This document shows, piece after piece, positions 27,760 to 36,205 of a DNA stretch of 64,000 nucleotides. The stretch is from Microcystis aeruginosa FD4 (GTDB taxonomy: Bacteria > Cyanobacteriota > Cyanobacteriia > Cyanobacteriales > Microcystaceae). The DNA is taken from assembly GCF_009792235.1 (NCBI RefSeq), contig NZ_CP046973.1, forward strand, positions 3,472,001 to 3,536,000, read 5' to 3'. Every line of letters begins with the position of its first letter. The first letter of the stretch is position 1. The translations under genes and the position numbers were made by a program. Under the pieces are notes generated by a model, which was given only the letters and a program-made list of their open reading frames with translations, had not been told where the DNA came from and did not search any database.

Positions 27760-28035
27760 TTGCATAACAAGTACCGAAGAGCCGAAATTTTCAATCCCTG
27801 CCTAATTATTGAAGTTTTATCCCCTTCCACCTCCGGTTATGATCGGGGTGATCAATTTCGTTATCATCGTTCTATACCCCAATTAAACCAATATCTTCTC
27901 GTCAGTCAAGGGGAGATACGAATAGAATCCTATAGGCAAACATCAGAAAATCATTAAAAGGGAATTATCTCCCTAGATTCTTTAGGAATTAGCTTAAATC
28001 TTGCCGATATTTACGAAGAAATTCATTTTAATTGA
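27760..28035 (+). pseudogene. Uma2-family remnant, tandem duplicate of next gene
   Basis: The frame FNPCLIIEVLSPSTSGYDRG to SQGEIRIESYRQTSENH is a near copy of residues 112-173 of the intact Uma2 gene at 28103. After an early stop the bases still read GIISLDSLGISLNLADIYEE, matching its C-terminus. The N-terminal half and about 25 bp in the middle (where the intact gene has NWLLQEYTLAR) are gone. It is a decayed tandem duplicate. Confidence 0.85.
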
Positions 28036-28102
28036 GGAATAATTTATGAATGATAACCTTTTTTCTGTGATCTAGGTTATAATCGGGAGGATTAAAAATT
28101 CT

Positions 28103-28699
28103 GTGACAGAGAAAATGCTAACTCGATCTCCTACCAAAACCCTCAGCTTAGAAGAATATCGTAATTTAGAAACTAGAGCAGAAACTAAACACGAATATCA
28201 CGACGGGGAAATTATCGAGATGACAGGGGGAAGCATCAATCATAATCGACTGGTACGCAATTTAATTCGCTTGTTAGACAATGCTTTAAGGAAAACTATT
28301 TATGAAGTCTTTCCCAGTGATTTGCGACTATGGATACCCCAATATAATCGCGGTTTATACCCAGATTTAATGATTATTGCCGGGGAACCATTATTTAGTG
28401 ATAATCGCAACGATGAAATTTTAAATCCCTGTCTGATTATCGAAGTTTTATCCCCTTCCACCTCCAGTTATGATCGGGGTGATAAATTTCGTTATTATCG
28501 TTCTATACCCCAATTAAACCAATATCTTCTCGTCAGTCAAGGGGAGATATTAATAGAATCCTATAGCAAAACCTCAGAAAATAATTGGTTGCTGCAAGAA
28601 TACACCCTAGCAAGGGGAATTATCTCCCTAGATTCTTTAGGAATTAGCTTAAATGTTGTCGATATTTACGAAGGAGTCGATTTTAATCTCAACTCCTAA
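28103..28699 (+). CDS. Uma2-family (DUF820) putative endonuclease
   Basis: A 198-residue Uma2 protein. Catalytic-type residues lie in GLYPDLMIIAGEPL (Asp), LIIEVLSPSTSSYDRGDKF (Glu and Lys) and QYLLVSQGEILIESY. The GTG start at 28103 is 12 bases after GGGAGG; ATG 28115 is an alternative with poorer spacing. A broken duplicate lies just upstream. The substrate and cellular role of the family are not known. Confidence 0.85.
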   Translation: MTEKMLTRSPTKTLSLEEYRNLETRAETKHEYHDGEIIEMTGGSINHNRLVRNLIRLLDNALRKTIYEVFPSDLRLWIPQYNRGLYPDLMIIAGEPLFSDNRNDEILNPCLIIEVLSPSTSSYDRGDKFRYYRSIPQLNQYLLVSQGEILIESYSKTSENNWLLQEYTLARGIISLDSLGISLNVVDIYEGVDFNLNS

Positions 28700-28712
28700 C
28701 TTTAGCTATCTT

Positions 28713-30200
28713 TTAAGAAGACGTACTAAAAATAATTTTACCGTCTTTTACCGCCACTAAACGCAAAGTTAAAGGTCCAGATGTATTAGTTTTACTAGCA
28801 GCAACTGCCTCAAGTGTCTCGATAGAATTACCCGACTTTTTCACTTGACCGATAAAGTTAACTACCGTAGTTAATAAACCATCTTCCACTTGAATTGACC
28901 CTAAAACTCCCGCACTTCTAGCGCGAAATTGAGCCGAAGCTAAAAGTAAATCTAAGCGCTTTTGTAGGTCTTCTTCTGTCATATTTTGGGGATCAATGGA
29001 AACGGCAGCGATCACCTGTTTCTCCTCAAAAACTCGTTGATTGGGAACCACATCAGCAAAGACACGAATCTCGGTTTCTCCTAAGACATAATTACCTGCG
29101 GAAAGGATTCTCACCACATATTCTTTACCGTCCTGTAATTGTTGACTTAACTGTTCTACCTGTGCTTTTGTGATCTTAACTAAACGCTGGTCAAAATTAG
29201 GCTGATTCGGTTGGGTAGCACGGATAGCATTCATATTCGCTTCTCGCAATAACTTATCGATAACAGCGACAATAGCTTGGGGATCGACAATACGAAAAGC
29301 TCCGAAAGATAACACCTGTCCCCGGAAAATAGCGATTTGTTTTTCCCGCAATTCTTGATAGGTTTGATAGTATTGTTCTAAAACTTCCACTTCCCGCTTA
29401 AGAAAAGCCATTTGGGTTTCTAAATCTTTTAATTTTCCCTCGCGCTGTTCCAAAGCCAAATTTTTATCCACAATCGATCGATCGAGTTCTCCAATACGTT
29501 GATCCCGGCGATCAATTTCTAGCTGTAGGGTTTTTTGTTGAGTTTCCAACTGTTGAAGTCGCGCTTGTCTGGTTGTTAATAACTTTTGTTGATTAGCTAA
29601 CTCTTTATCTCTAGCTTGAACGGTGGTTTGTAGTTGATTTATCTGACTAGAAAGAATTGATTTTTGTTGGGACAATTGATCCCGTTGACCAGTTAACTGT
29701 GCCTTTTGATTAGTTAAAATAACTCGTTCATTATTTAAATTAGCCACTTCCTTCCGAAACTTTTCCAACTGTCCCGAAACTAATCGCAAACGTTGACGAG
29801 AAGCTTGATAATTTTTGTTAAGAACCTCTAGACGTTTCTGCACGGCTATCTGTTCACTTTTAGCCGTTTTTAAAGCCTTTTCCACCTGATTTTTTTGTTC
29901 GGTGGTTTTTCTTACCTGACTTTCCAAATCCTTAATAGCGGCACGACGTTCATTTAAAAGGCGATCCAGTTCAAAAACCCCTTGACGCAGGGATTTACTA
30001 GAAGCAAACAAGACAATTAAAGTCGAGCCAGCGATCAAAATTCCCGTTACAATCGTCATTAAAGTTGCGGTTTGTTTCGGACGCAGATTAAATAAACGCA
30101 TCCTTTTCTTACCGATACGGCTACCTATGCGATCGCCAACCGCCGCTATCAGACCACCTAAAACCACGATGGCCAAAACTAAAATATAAGCGCTAGTCAT
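28713..30200 (-). CDS. DUF3084 membrane-anchored coiled-coil protein
   Basis: A 495-residue protein with two N-terminal membrane segments (ILVLAIVVLGGLIAAVGDRI; TLMTIVTGILIAGSTLIVLF), then about 200 residues of coiled coil (70-270) rich in Q, L, K and E. A globular C-terminal half follows with GEYV-type blocks such as KEYVVRILSAGNYVLGETEI. This layout is diagnostic of DUF3084, a cyanobacterial family of unknown function. It lies 7 bp downstream of ntcA on the same strand, so it is probably in the ntcA transcript. Confidence 0.9.
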   Translation of the reverse strand: MTSAYILVLAIVVLGGLIAAVGDRIGSRIGKKRMRLFNLRPKQTATLMTIVTGILIAGSTLIVLFASSKSLRQGVFELDRLLNERRAAIKDLESQVRKTTEQKNQVEKALKTAKSEQIAVQKRLEVLNKNYQASRQRLRLVSGQLEKFRKEVANLNNERVILTNQKAQLTGQRDQLSQQKSILSSQINQLQTTVQARDKELANQQKLLTTRQARLQQLETQQKTLQLEIDRRDQRIGELDRSIVDKNLALEQREGKLKDLETQMAFLKREVEVLEQYYQTYQELREKQIAIFRGQVLSFGAFRIVDPQAIVAVIDKLLREANMNAIRATQPNQPNFDQRLVKITKAQVEQLSQQLQDGKEYVVRILSAGNYVLGETEIRVFADVVPNQRVFEEKQVIAAVSIDPQNMTEEDLQKRLDLLLASAQFRARSAGVLGSIQVEDGLLTTVVNFIGQVKKSGNSIETLEAVAASKTNTSGPLTLRLVAVKDGKIIFSTSS

Positions 30201-30207
30201 CCAGAAT

Positions 30208-30885
30208 TTAGGTAAATTGTTGACTGAGAGCGACGGGATTATGGACGGTAATTTTCTTCTTGTAAATTGAGACCATTTCCTGATCCCGCAGCTCTCCCAA
30301 TAAACGGGTGACAGTGACGCGAGTAGAACCGATCGCTTCGGCGATCGCTTGGTGAGACAATTTTAGATCCACCCGGATGCCATCGGTGGTGGGAACCCCA
30401 AAATCACGACAGAGAATTAATAAAAAACTGACCAAACGTGAACCCATATCCCGGTGAGCTAAGGTTTCGATCATCATTTCCGTTTGCAGAATCCGCGAGG
30501 ACAACCCCTGCAACATCAACATTGATAAATCGGGATTATTGCGGAGGGATCTTTCTACCTGCTCGATCGGGGCCGAGAGTAATTCTACCGGAGTAAAAGC
30601 CACGGCATGATAAAAACGATCCGATCGCTGACCAGTCAGTAAGGATAGCACACCAAAGACGCTATTTTCCCGCAGTAGAGCCACGGTAATTTCTTCTCCC
30701 GCTTCATAGACTCGCGACAACTTAACGGCTCCTTTCAGCAAAAAATAGACTCTTTCAGCGGGATCTCCGGGGAAAAAGATAGTTTTGCCACGCTCGAACA
30801 ACTCCACCACCGGGGGGAAATTGCCGCTGCCGATTCGACGGAACACATCTGCTAGGGGTTTATCTTGTATTAATGATAAGTCCAT
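30208..30885 (-). CDS. ntcA: global nitrogen regulator NtcA
   Basis: A CRP/FNR-family activator that binds 2-oxoglutarate and PipX and switches on nitrogen-assimilation genes. I choose ATG 30885 (MDLSLIQDKPLADVFRRIGS, 225 residues), preceded by GGATGTGAG, instead of the longer frame to 30948, since NtcA proteins are about 222-225 residues. The NtcA signatures are exact: FFPGDPAERVYFLLKGAVKL, LRENSVFGVLSLLTG, AHRDMGSRLVSFLLILCRDF and the recognition helix in LSHQAIAEAIGSTRVTVTRL. The gene is divergent from fabI. I saw no perfect GTA-N8-TAC box upstream. Confidence 0.97.
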   Translation of the reverse strand: MDLSLIQDKPLADVFRRIGSGNFPPVVELFERGKTIFFPGDPAERVYFLLKGAVKLSRVYEAGEEITVALLRENSVFGVLSLLTGQRSDRFYHAVAFTPVELLSAPIEQVERSLRNNPDLSMLMLQGLSSRILQTEMMIETLAHRDMGSRLVSFLLILCRDFGVPTTDGIRVDLKLSHQAIAEAIGSTRVTVTRLLGELRDQEMVSIYKKKITVHNPVALSQQFT

Positions 30886-31099
30886 CTCACATCCAAAAAA
30901 GGGGAAAATTGTTTTTATTATGCAACGAGTGTCACCTCTATTAAACATAACCGCTGCCTAAACTGGGAAAAGTTTTGGGCGCTTTTTGCCAGACAATGGG
31001 GAAGGGGTGATCATTGCTGCCCCCTTATCTGTATCCCTATTATACCGAATCTCGCTGGGGTCGGCTATTGGGGAGATTTTTGTAAGAGAAACGAGAACT

Positions 31100-31876
31100 A
31101 TGTTAGATTTAACGGGAAAAAACGCCCTAGTGACAGGAATTGCCAATAATCGCTCGATCGCTTGGGGAATTGCCCAACAACTCCATCAAGCTGGTGCAAA
31201 TATCGGTGTCACCTATCTCCCCGACGAAAAAGGCCGCTTTGAGAAAAAGGTGCGAGAATTGGCCGATGAACTTAATCCCGCTTTTTATCTCCCCTGCGAT
31301 GTCCAAAATGACCAACAGGTAGAAGATACTTTCGCTACAGTGGCGGAAAAATGGGGCAAACTGGATATTTTGATTCACTGTCTCGCTTTTGCCGATAAAG
31401 AGGGTTTAACGGGGGATTTTACCGCTATCCCCCGGGAAGCTTTCACTAAATCCCTAGATATTAGCACTTTTTCCCTAACCCGTCTAGCGCGATCGGCTAA
31501 ACCCTTGATGACGGAAGGGGGAAGTATTATTACTCTTACCTATCTCGGTGGTGTCAAGGTAATTCCTAACTATAATTTAATGGGGGTGGCAAAAGCTGGT
31601 TTAGAAATGAGTGTTCGCTATTTAGCTGCGGAATTAGGGGGCCAAAAGATCCGAGTTAATGGTATTTCTGCCGGTCCAATTCGCACCTTAGCATCTTCGG
31701 CCGTGGGGGGAATTCTTGATATGATCCATCATGTGGAAGAAATCGCCCCTTTACATCGCACGGTGACACAAATTGAGGTGGGAAATACGGCTGCTTTTTT
31801 AGCCAGTGATCTTTCTAGTGGTATTACCGGACAGATTATTTATGTAGATTCCGGTTACGAAATTATGGGAATGTAG
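31100..31876 (+). CDS. fabI: enoyl-[acyl-carrier-protein] reductase FabI
   Basis: FabI reduces enoyl-ACP with NADH in the last step of each fatty-acid elongation round. From ATG 31100 the protein is 258 residues, the normal length; the longer frame from 30986 lacks homology. The FabI-type nucleotide loop is TGIANNRSIAWGIA, and the catalytic Tyr-x6-Lys lies in YNLMGVAKAGLE. SAGPIRTLASSAVG and TGQIIYVDSGYEIMGM complete the family pattern. It is the target of triclosan-like inhibitors. It is divergent from ntcA. Confidence 0.96.
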   Translation: MLDLTGKNALVTGIANNRSIAWGIAQQLHQAGANIGVTYLPDEKGRFEKKVRELADELNPAFYLPCDVQNDQQVEDTFATVAEKWGKLDILIHCLAFADKEGLTGDFTAIPREAFTKSLDISTFSLTRLARSAKPLMTEGGSIITLTYLGGVKVIPNYNLMGVAKAGLEMSVRYLAAELGGQKIRVNGISAGPIRTLASSAVGGILDMIHHVEEIAPLHRTVTQIEVGNTAAFLASDLSSGITGQIIYVDSGYEIMGM

Positions 31877-31910
31877 TTTTAAGTAGGTAGGTGTTAAAAA
31901 CCATCAGCAC

Positions 31911-31984
31911 CCCCCTTATTAAGGGTAGTAGGGTTGATTCATGAATCAACCCTACTATGAATCAACCCTAGGATCAAGGGGGTA
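31911..31984. repeat. large palindrome (terminator-like) downstream of fabI
   Basis: Bases 31927-31956 form a perfect 30-bp palindrome (two 15-base arms with AGTAGGGTTGATTCA), nested between CCCCCTT (31911-31921) and AAGGGGG (31976-31982). It lies between the convergent ends of fabI and the UPF0175 gene and could end both transcripts, though no long T run follows. It may equally be a small palindromic mobile repeat. Confidence 0.6.
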
Positions 31985-32024
31985 TCAAAGGCGAAATCTA
32001 TCTTCAATTTAATTGAAACGACTA

Positions 32025-32303
32025 TCATAAAAGACTATGATCGTGTTTGTTGCGAAGTTGCTGAAGGGTCTTGCGATCGCTCTCTAGATCGACTTCATCG
32101 TAATGTAAATCGGCATCGTGGTTTTTCAAAAAAGCATCCACCACCCAACGAGACGATAGACCTAAAATACGTCCGACCTCGGCACTGGTGATTTTTTCCG
32201 CTCGGTAGGCCCGCACCACCAAAGCCTCTAAAATTTCACGGGGAAGATTATTGTAGTTGTAATGTTGAAGCAATTCATCGGGAATATCGATAGTAATTTT
32301 CAT
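32025..32303 (-). CDS. UPF0175-family antitoxin, solitary
   Basis: A 92-residue UPF0175 protein: IPDELLQHYNYNNLPREILE, then the helix-turn-helix block ALVVRAYRAEKITSAEVGRI LGLSSRW. Such proteins are usually antitoxins for a DUF3368/PIN nuclease in the next frame. Here no toxin follows: the gene ends toward fabI. It is either an orphan or the survivor of a broken pair. The intact pair at 49856-50598 shows the usual arrangement. Confidence 0.82.
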   Translation of the reverse strand: MKITIDIPDELLQHYNYNNLPREILEALVVRAYRAEKITSAEVGRILGLSSRWVVDAFLKNHDADLHYDEVDLESDRKTLQQLRNKHDHSLL

Positions 32304-32348
32304 GATTTAGCTTTCTTTTTTTGGGTTTACTGATAATGTTTATAGAAC

Positions 32349-32498
32349 TTAGGTTGAGTTAAAGCATGAAACCCAACATCTTAGTAATCGTCCAATTTCT
32401 TTGAGCGATCGCTGTAGATATTCTGGCAAAGGTTCAGTCTGCTGTGCGAGGGCGATTAGCAGCGCTTCAAGATCGATAATTGTTTTGGGAATTTCCAT
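32349..32498 (-). CDS. small protein (49 aa) formerly coupled to a TPR/CHAT gene
   Basis: ATG 32498 opens 49 codons reading MEIPKTIIDLEALLIALAQQ and TEPLPEYLQRSLKEIGRLL, a plausible small helical protein. If the MITE at 32505-32746 and one TTA are removed, this ATG lies 3 bases after the stop of the TPR/CHAT remnant, as expected for a coupled downstream gene. That context, rather than any known family, supports it. The last ten residues (WVSCFNST) look less natural, so the C-terminus may be altered. Confidence 0.45.
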   Translation of the reverse strand: MEIPKTIIDLEALLIALAQQTEPLPEYLQRSLKEIGRLLRCWVSCFNST

Positions 32499-32504
32499 AA
32501 GTTA

Positions 32505-32746
32505 TACCATTTTTCAAAAGTAATGACAGAGATGGTTATGCCTGGTACATCTCAATTTTGTCGAAATATCTAGATGACATTTTGGGCGCACGCGGTGCGC
32601 CCCTACCATTGGCGCAATGATATGATTGTAGGGGCGAATTGCCTTCGCCCTCTTTGAACAACTTCTGCTGCTCACCTATAGGTGAGAGAAAATCACCAAC
32701 AGGAGATGCACCCGGTTATGCCTGCTACGAATAAAGAAAAATGGTA
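32505..32746. mobile_element. MITE, TACCATTTTTC family, flanked by TTA
   Basis: A 242-bp element with inverted ends TACCATTTTTC / GAAAAATGGTA and TTA duplications at 32502-32504 and 32747-32749. Inside are the palindromes GGGCGCACGCGGTGCGCCC and GGGGCGAATTGCCTTCGCCC. Much of its interior recurs, inverted, inside the element at 57955-58263. It sits exactly between the stop of the TPR/CHAT remnant and the small gene at 32349. Confidence 0.87.
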
Positions 32747-33520
32747 TTAGTCCTGTCCAGTCAGGGTATAGGCTGCCCAATAGTAAGGATCGCTATATTC
32801 TGTTAGCTGATCTAGCCCTATTGTACCCAGAGAACAAATCGCCCACCCTCCGTCTCAGAAAGCTTCATGGTCATCGGGTTTAATTTCTAAAGCTTGATCG
32901 AAGGATGAGATCGCTTCTTCATACCTTCCTAAGTTATCTAACGCAATCCCTCGGCCGTTCCAAGCTTCATGGAAATCGGGTTTAATTTCTAAAGCTTTGT
33001 CGTAGGAGGCGATCGCGCCGATCAAATCCCAATTCATGTATTTCTGGTTTCCTTGCTCAAACCAAAATTCGGCATCCTGAACCACTTCCGTTAAATCCGT
33101 CTCCTTTGAGCCTAGATTTTCCCCCTCCACACTGGAAACATCCCTCACCGCGTCGCGTAACTGGAGACTAATCCGTTGGCACACTTCCCCCAGATTTCCC
33201 GTCATCACTTTCCCTAAAGCCGCCAGATCCCGCCCTAAAGTTTGATAATCTTCCGGATACTGTAGCCATTCCTCGCTTTTGTCCTCTAACCACCGCGCCA
33301 GCTTTTTATCGTCACAATAGCGACTGTATAGCCATCCCCGTAACCCGTCGGTAGTGGTTCCCGCCGCCACCTGCTCGAATAACCCCATCAATATCCCTTC
33401 ATATTCCCCATCGCTGGGTTCTGGAGGAATATTTTTGACTTTTTTGGGGTTAATTGCCTTTGGACTGCCAATAAAGAGCGATTTTAGCCAATTCCAGAGC
33501 TTTTTTAGTAAGGATAGCAT
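32747..33520 (-). pseudogene. TPR/CHAT-type protein, collapsed by internal deletion
   Basis: The 221-residue frame 32855-33520 starts MLSLLKKLWNWLKSLFIGSP, has a helical N-terminal domain and two canonical TPRs (AEFWFEQGNQKYMNWDLIGA; AWNGRGIALDNLGRYEEAIS). It stops abruptly after DDHEAF. Immediately after that TGA, in the same frame, are 34 codons including LTEYSDPYYWAAYTLTGQ and a stop at 32749. The NPYYWAAF-type block is how CHAT (caspase-like) protease domains end. The gene therefore probably encoded TPRs plus a CHAT domain, and most of the second part is lost. Confidence 0.72.
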
Positions 33521-33588
33521 CGAAGAAAAGCGTAAAGGAGATAAGGAAATTATATCTCTACTGCCGAAAGTCGTCCCTTTCGGGGTTA

Positions 33589-34188
33589 GGGACTGGCGTG
33601 GGAATAATATCCCAGCTTTGAAAATCGCTCTGTAGAAGAATCAGACCAGCCCTAAATGGCACATGATCAAAGCGCAAGTCCCTTAGCTGCGGGGGAACTC
33701 GAAAACTCTCCCTCTACTTAGGGTGATCAGCAAACCTAATCGCTCGGAGGGCGCAAGCATTGCGCCCCTACAGTAACGCATTTTGTCCACAATGTAGGGG
33801 CGAACTGCGTTCGCCCAAAAGGTACATTAATGTAGGGGCGAACTGCGTTCGCCCAAAAGGTACATTAATGTAGGGGCGAACTGCGTTCGCCCAAAAGGTA
33901 CATTAATGTAGGGGCGAACTGCGTTCGCCCAAAAGGTACATTAATGTAGGGGCGAACTGCGTTCGCCCAAAAGGTACATTAATGTAGGGGCGAACTGCGT
34001 TCGCCCAAAAGGTACATTAATGTAGGGGCGAACTGCGTTCGCCCAAAAGGTACATTAATGTAGGGGCGAACTGCGTTCGCCCAAAAGGTACATTAATGTA
34101 GGGGCGAACTGCGTTCGCCCAAAAGGTACATTAATGTAGGGGCGAACTGCGTTCGCCCTAAATGGCATATTATCAAAGCGCAAGTCCC
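33589..34188. mobile_element. MITE, GGGACTTGCG family, with minisatellite expansion
   Basis: A 600-bp copy of the element at 26112-26369, flanked by TTA on both sides. The first third includes an internal CGCAAGTCCC end near 33673-33682. The increase in length is due to the tandem array at 33792-34172. There is no gene in 33521-34274 other than this element. Confidence 0.85.
33792..34172 (+). repeat. 38-bp minisatellite, ten units
   Basis: Nine identical 38-bp units, each beginning ATGTAGGGGCGAACTGCGTT, are followed by a tenth that diverges in its last third. The unit contains the near-palindrome GGGCGAACTGCGTTCGCCC. The sister element at 26112-26369 has a single unit, so the array expanded after insertion. 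Units are contiguous, which rules out a CRISPR. Confidence 0.97.
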
Positions 34189-34274
34189 TTAGCTGCAGGG
34201 GATAACGTACTAGGGGTTTTCTGCATCGATCCAATTTTTTCTAGAATGGGGAGAGAATTAATTGCCATCGATCC

Positions 34275-36185
34275 ATGATTCAGAGTATCTCGTCCTCTTG
34301 GTTGTCTGAGTATTCCTCGGCATTTGCTGCGGGAATTTGCGCTATTTTAGTCTTTTTTGGTTGGTTATGCCTACACTTTAACCTGATCGGCCTAGCTTTA
34401 ATCCTACTACCGATCGCCTATGTGGTGGGGGGATACGAGAGTACCCAAGCAGGATTAACGACTTTATTCGAGGAAAAAGAACTGGATGTGGACCTCTTAA
34501 TGATTGTAGCGGCGTTAGGGGCGGCGATTTTGGGACTCTGGGACAGTAATTACTATCTCATCATCGATGGAGCCGTTTTAATCCTGATTTTCGCCATTAG
34601 TGGCGCATTAGAACAGATTGCCCTGGCGAAAACCGATCGCAATATTCGTTCTCTCATGGCTATGACTCCCGATACTGCTAGATTAATCACGGGAGACAGC
34701 GAAAAAGAGGTTCCGATCAAGCAATTACACATCGGTGATACAGTTTTAGTCAAACCGGGGGAATTAATCCCTATTGACGGCATTATTATCGATGGAAACA
34801 GTCCCATCAATCAAGCACCAATTACGGGAGAATCGCTTCCCGTGGATAAAACCATTGGGGAAGAAGTCTTTGCGGGAACTCTCAACGGTGCAGGAGTGCT
34901 ACGTTTAAAGGTGGAAACTCCCCCCGAAAGTCGCTTAATTGAAAGGGTGATTCGTTTGGTAGAAAAAGCGCAAAATGAATCCCCTCCCTCCCAACAGTTT
35001 ATCGAAGGTTTCGAGCGAGCTTATGCGAAAATTATCGTGATTTTAGGCTTAATTTTCGGGATTTTACCGCCTTTTTTCTGGGGGTGGACCTGGGAAACCA
35101 CTATCTATCGGGCCTTAATTTTTCTCGTGGTGGCTTCTCCCTGTGCTTTAATGGCCTCAATTATGCCAGCTTTGTTATCGGGTATCGCTAACGGGGCAAA
35201 ACAGGGGATTTTATTCAAAAATGGCGCAAGATTGGAGATGATCGGCCGCATACGAGCGATCGCTTTTGATAAAACTGGCACTCTCACCCTTGGTAAGTTG
35301 CAAGTGGTGGAAATTATCCCTATCCATGGAGTCAGCGAAAATGAGGTGTTAGCGGTGGCTGCATCCCTAGAATCCTGTTCCGAACATCCCATCGCAGAGG
35401 CAATTACCAGCACAGCGCTCGAACGTGGTATAAATTTCTTCAGTGCTAATCAGGTACAAGCGGTATCGGGACGAGGTATCACGGGAAAAATTGCCGATAA
35501 GTCGGTATCTGTGGGCAATTTTGCCTATATTCGTGACCATATTGCTGATCTTGACCAGAATATCCTAGCTATCCGCGAACGTTTACAAAAAGAAGGTAAA
35601 ACCCTCGTTTGGGTAGTACAAGAGAATCAAATGCTCGGTGCGATCGCTGTGGCCGATACCCTTCGTGACTCGGCAGTTAATCTGGTGGAGAAACTAAAAA
35701 AGATCGGTATCGAACATATCGTTTTAATTACGGGTGATAATCAACAAAGTGCCGATAAAGTCGCTGAAAAACTCGGCATTGAGGAGGTTTACGCTGATTT
35801 ACTGCCCGAAGATAAGTTAACCGTCATCCAAAATCTGCAAGAAAAATATCACACTGTCGCGATGGTGGGAGATGGCATTAATGACGCGCCCGCTTTAGCC
35901 ATGGCTAATGTGGGGATTGCCATGGGAAAAGCTGGTAGTGATGTCGCTTTGGAAACGGCCGATATTATCCTCATGTCCGATAATTTAGCCAAAATTCCCA
36001 GCGCGATTAACCTTGGTCGTCGTGCCAATCGCATTGTTAAACAGAATATCACTTTCGCCCTCGCGTTTATCGGCATATTGCTCCTAGCTAATTTTGCCGG
36101 TGATATAACTTTACCTCTAGGTGTCGTCGGTCATGAAGGATCGACGGTATTAGTGACTCTCAGCGGTTTAAGATTGTTCAAATAG
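34275..36185 (+). CDS. P1B-4-type heavy-metal ATPase (CoaT-like)
   Basis: A 636-residue P-type ATPase with all motor motifs: TGES in APITGESLPVDK, the phosphorylated Asp in FDKTGTLTLG (about 331), SEHPIAEA, and MVGDGINDAPALA. The metal site is SPC (VVASPCALMASIMPALL) and the last helix carries HEGST, which together mark class P1B-4, whose members export Co, Zn or Fe. There is no N-terminal Cys-rich metal-binding domain. Synechocystis CoaT has this layout, but no CoaR regulator lies near, so the exact metal is undecided. hisS follows after 20 bp. Confidence 0.88.
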   Translation: MIQSISSSWLSEYSSAFAAGICAILVFFGWLCLHFNLIGLALILLPIAYVVGGYESTQAGLTTLFEEKELDVDLLMIVAALGAAILGLWDSNYYLIIDGAVLILIFAISGALEQIALAKTDRNIRSLMAMTPDTARLITGDSEKEVPIKQLHIGDTVLVKPGELIPIDGIIIDGNSPINQAPITGESLPVDKTIGEEVFAGTLNGAGVLRLKVETPPESRLIERVIRLVEKAQNESPPSQQFIEGFERAYAKIIVILGLIFGILPPFFWGWTWETTIYRALIFLVVASPCALMASIMPALLSGIANGAKQGILFKNGARLEMIGRIRAIAFDKTGTLTLGKLQVVEIIPIHGVSENEVLAVAASLESCSEHPIAEAITSTALERGINFFSANQVQAVSGRGITGKIADKSVSVGNFAYIRDHIADLDQNILAIRERLQKEGKTLVWVVQENQMLGAIAVADTLRDSAVNLVEKLKKIGIEHIVLITGDNQQSADKVAEKLGIEEVYADLLPEDKLTVIQNLQEKYHTVAMVGDGINDAPALAMANVGIAMGKAGSDVALETADIILMSDNLAKIPSAINLGRRANRIVKQNITFALAFIGILLLANFAGDITLPLGVVGHEGSTVLVTLSGLRLFK

Positions 36186-36205
36186 GGATAAAAATACAGA
36201 GAACT

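Noticed and set aside
30898..30985. NtcA autoregulatory box in the ntcA-fabI gap
   Set aside because: Only GTGACACTCGTTGCAT was found, which does not fit GTA-N8-TAC well enough to report.
33792..34172. CRISPR-like array of regular repeats
   Set aside because: The 38-bp units are contiguous with no spacers, and lie inside a transposable repeat with terminal inverted ends. No cas genes are nearby.
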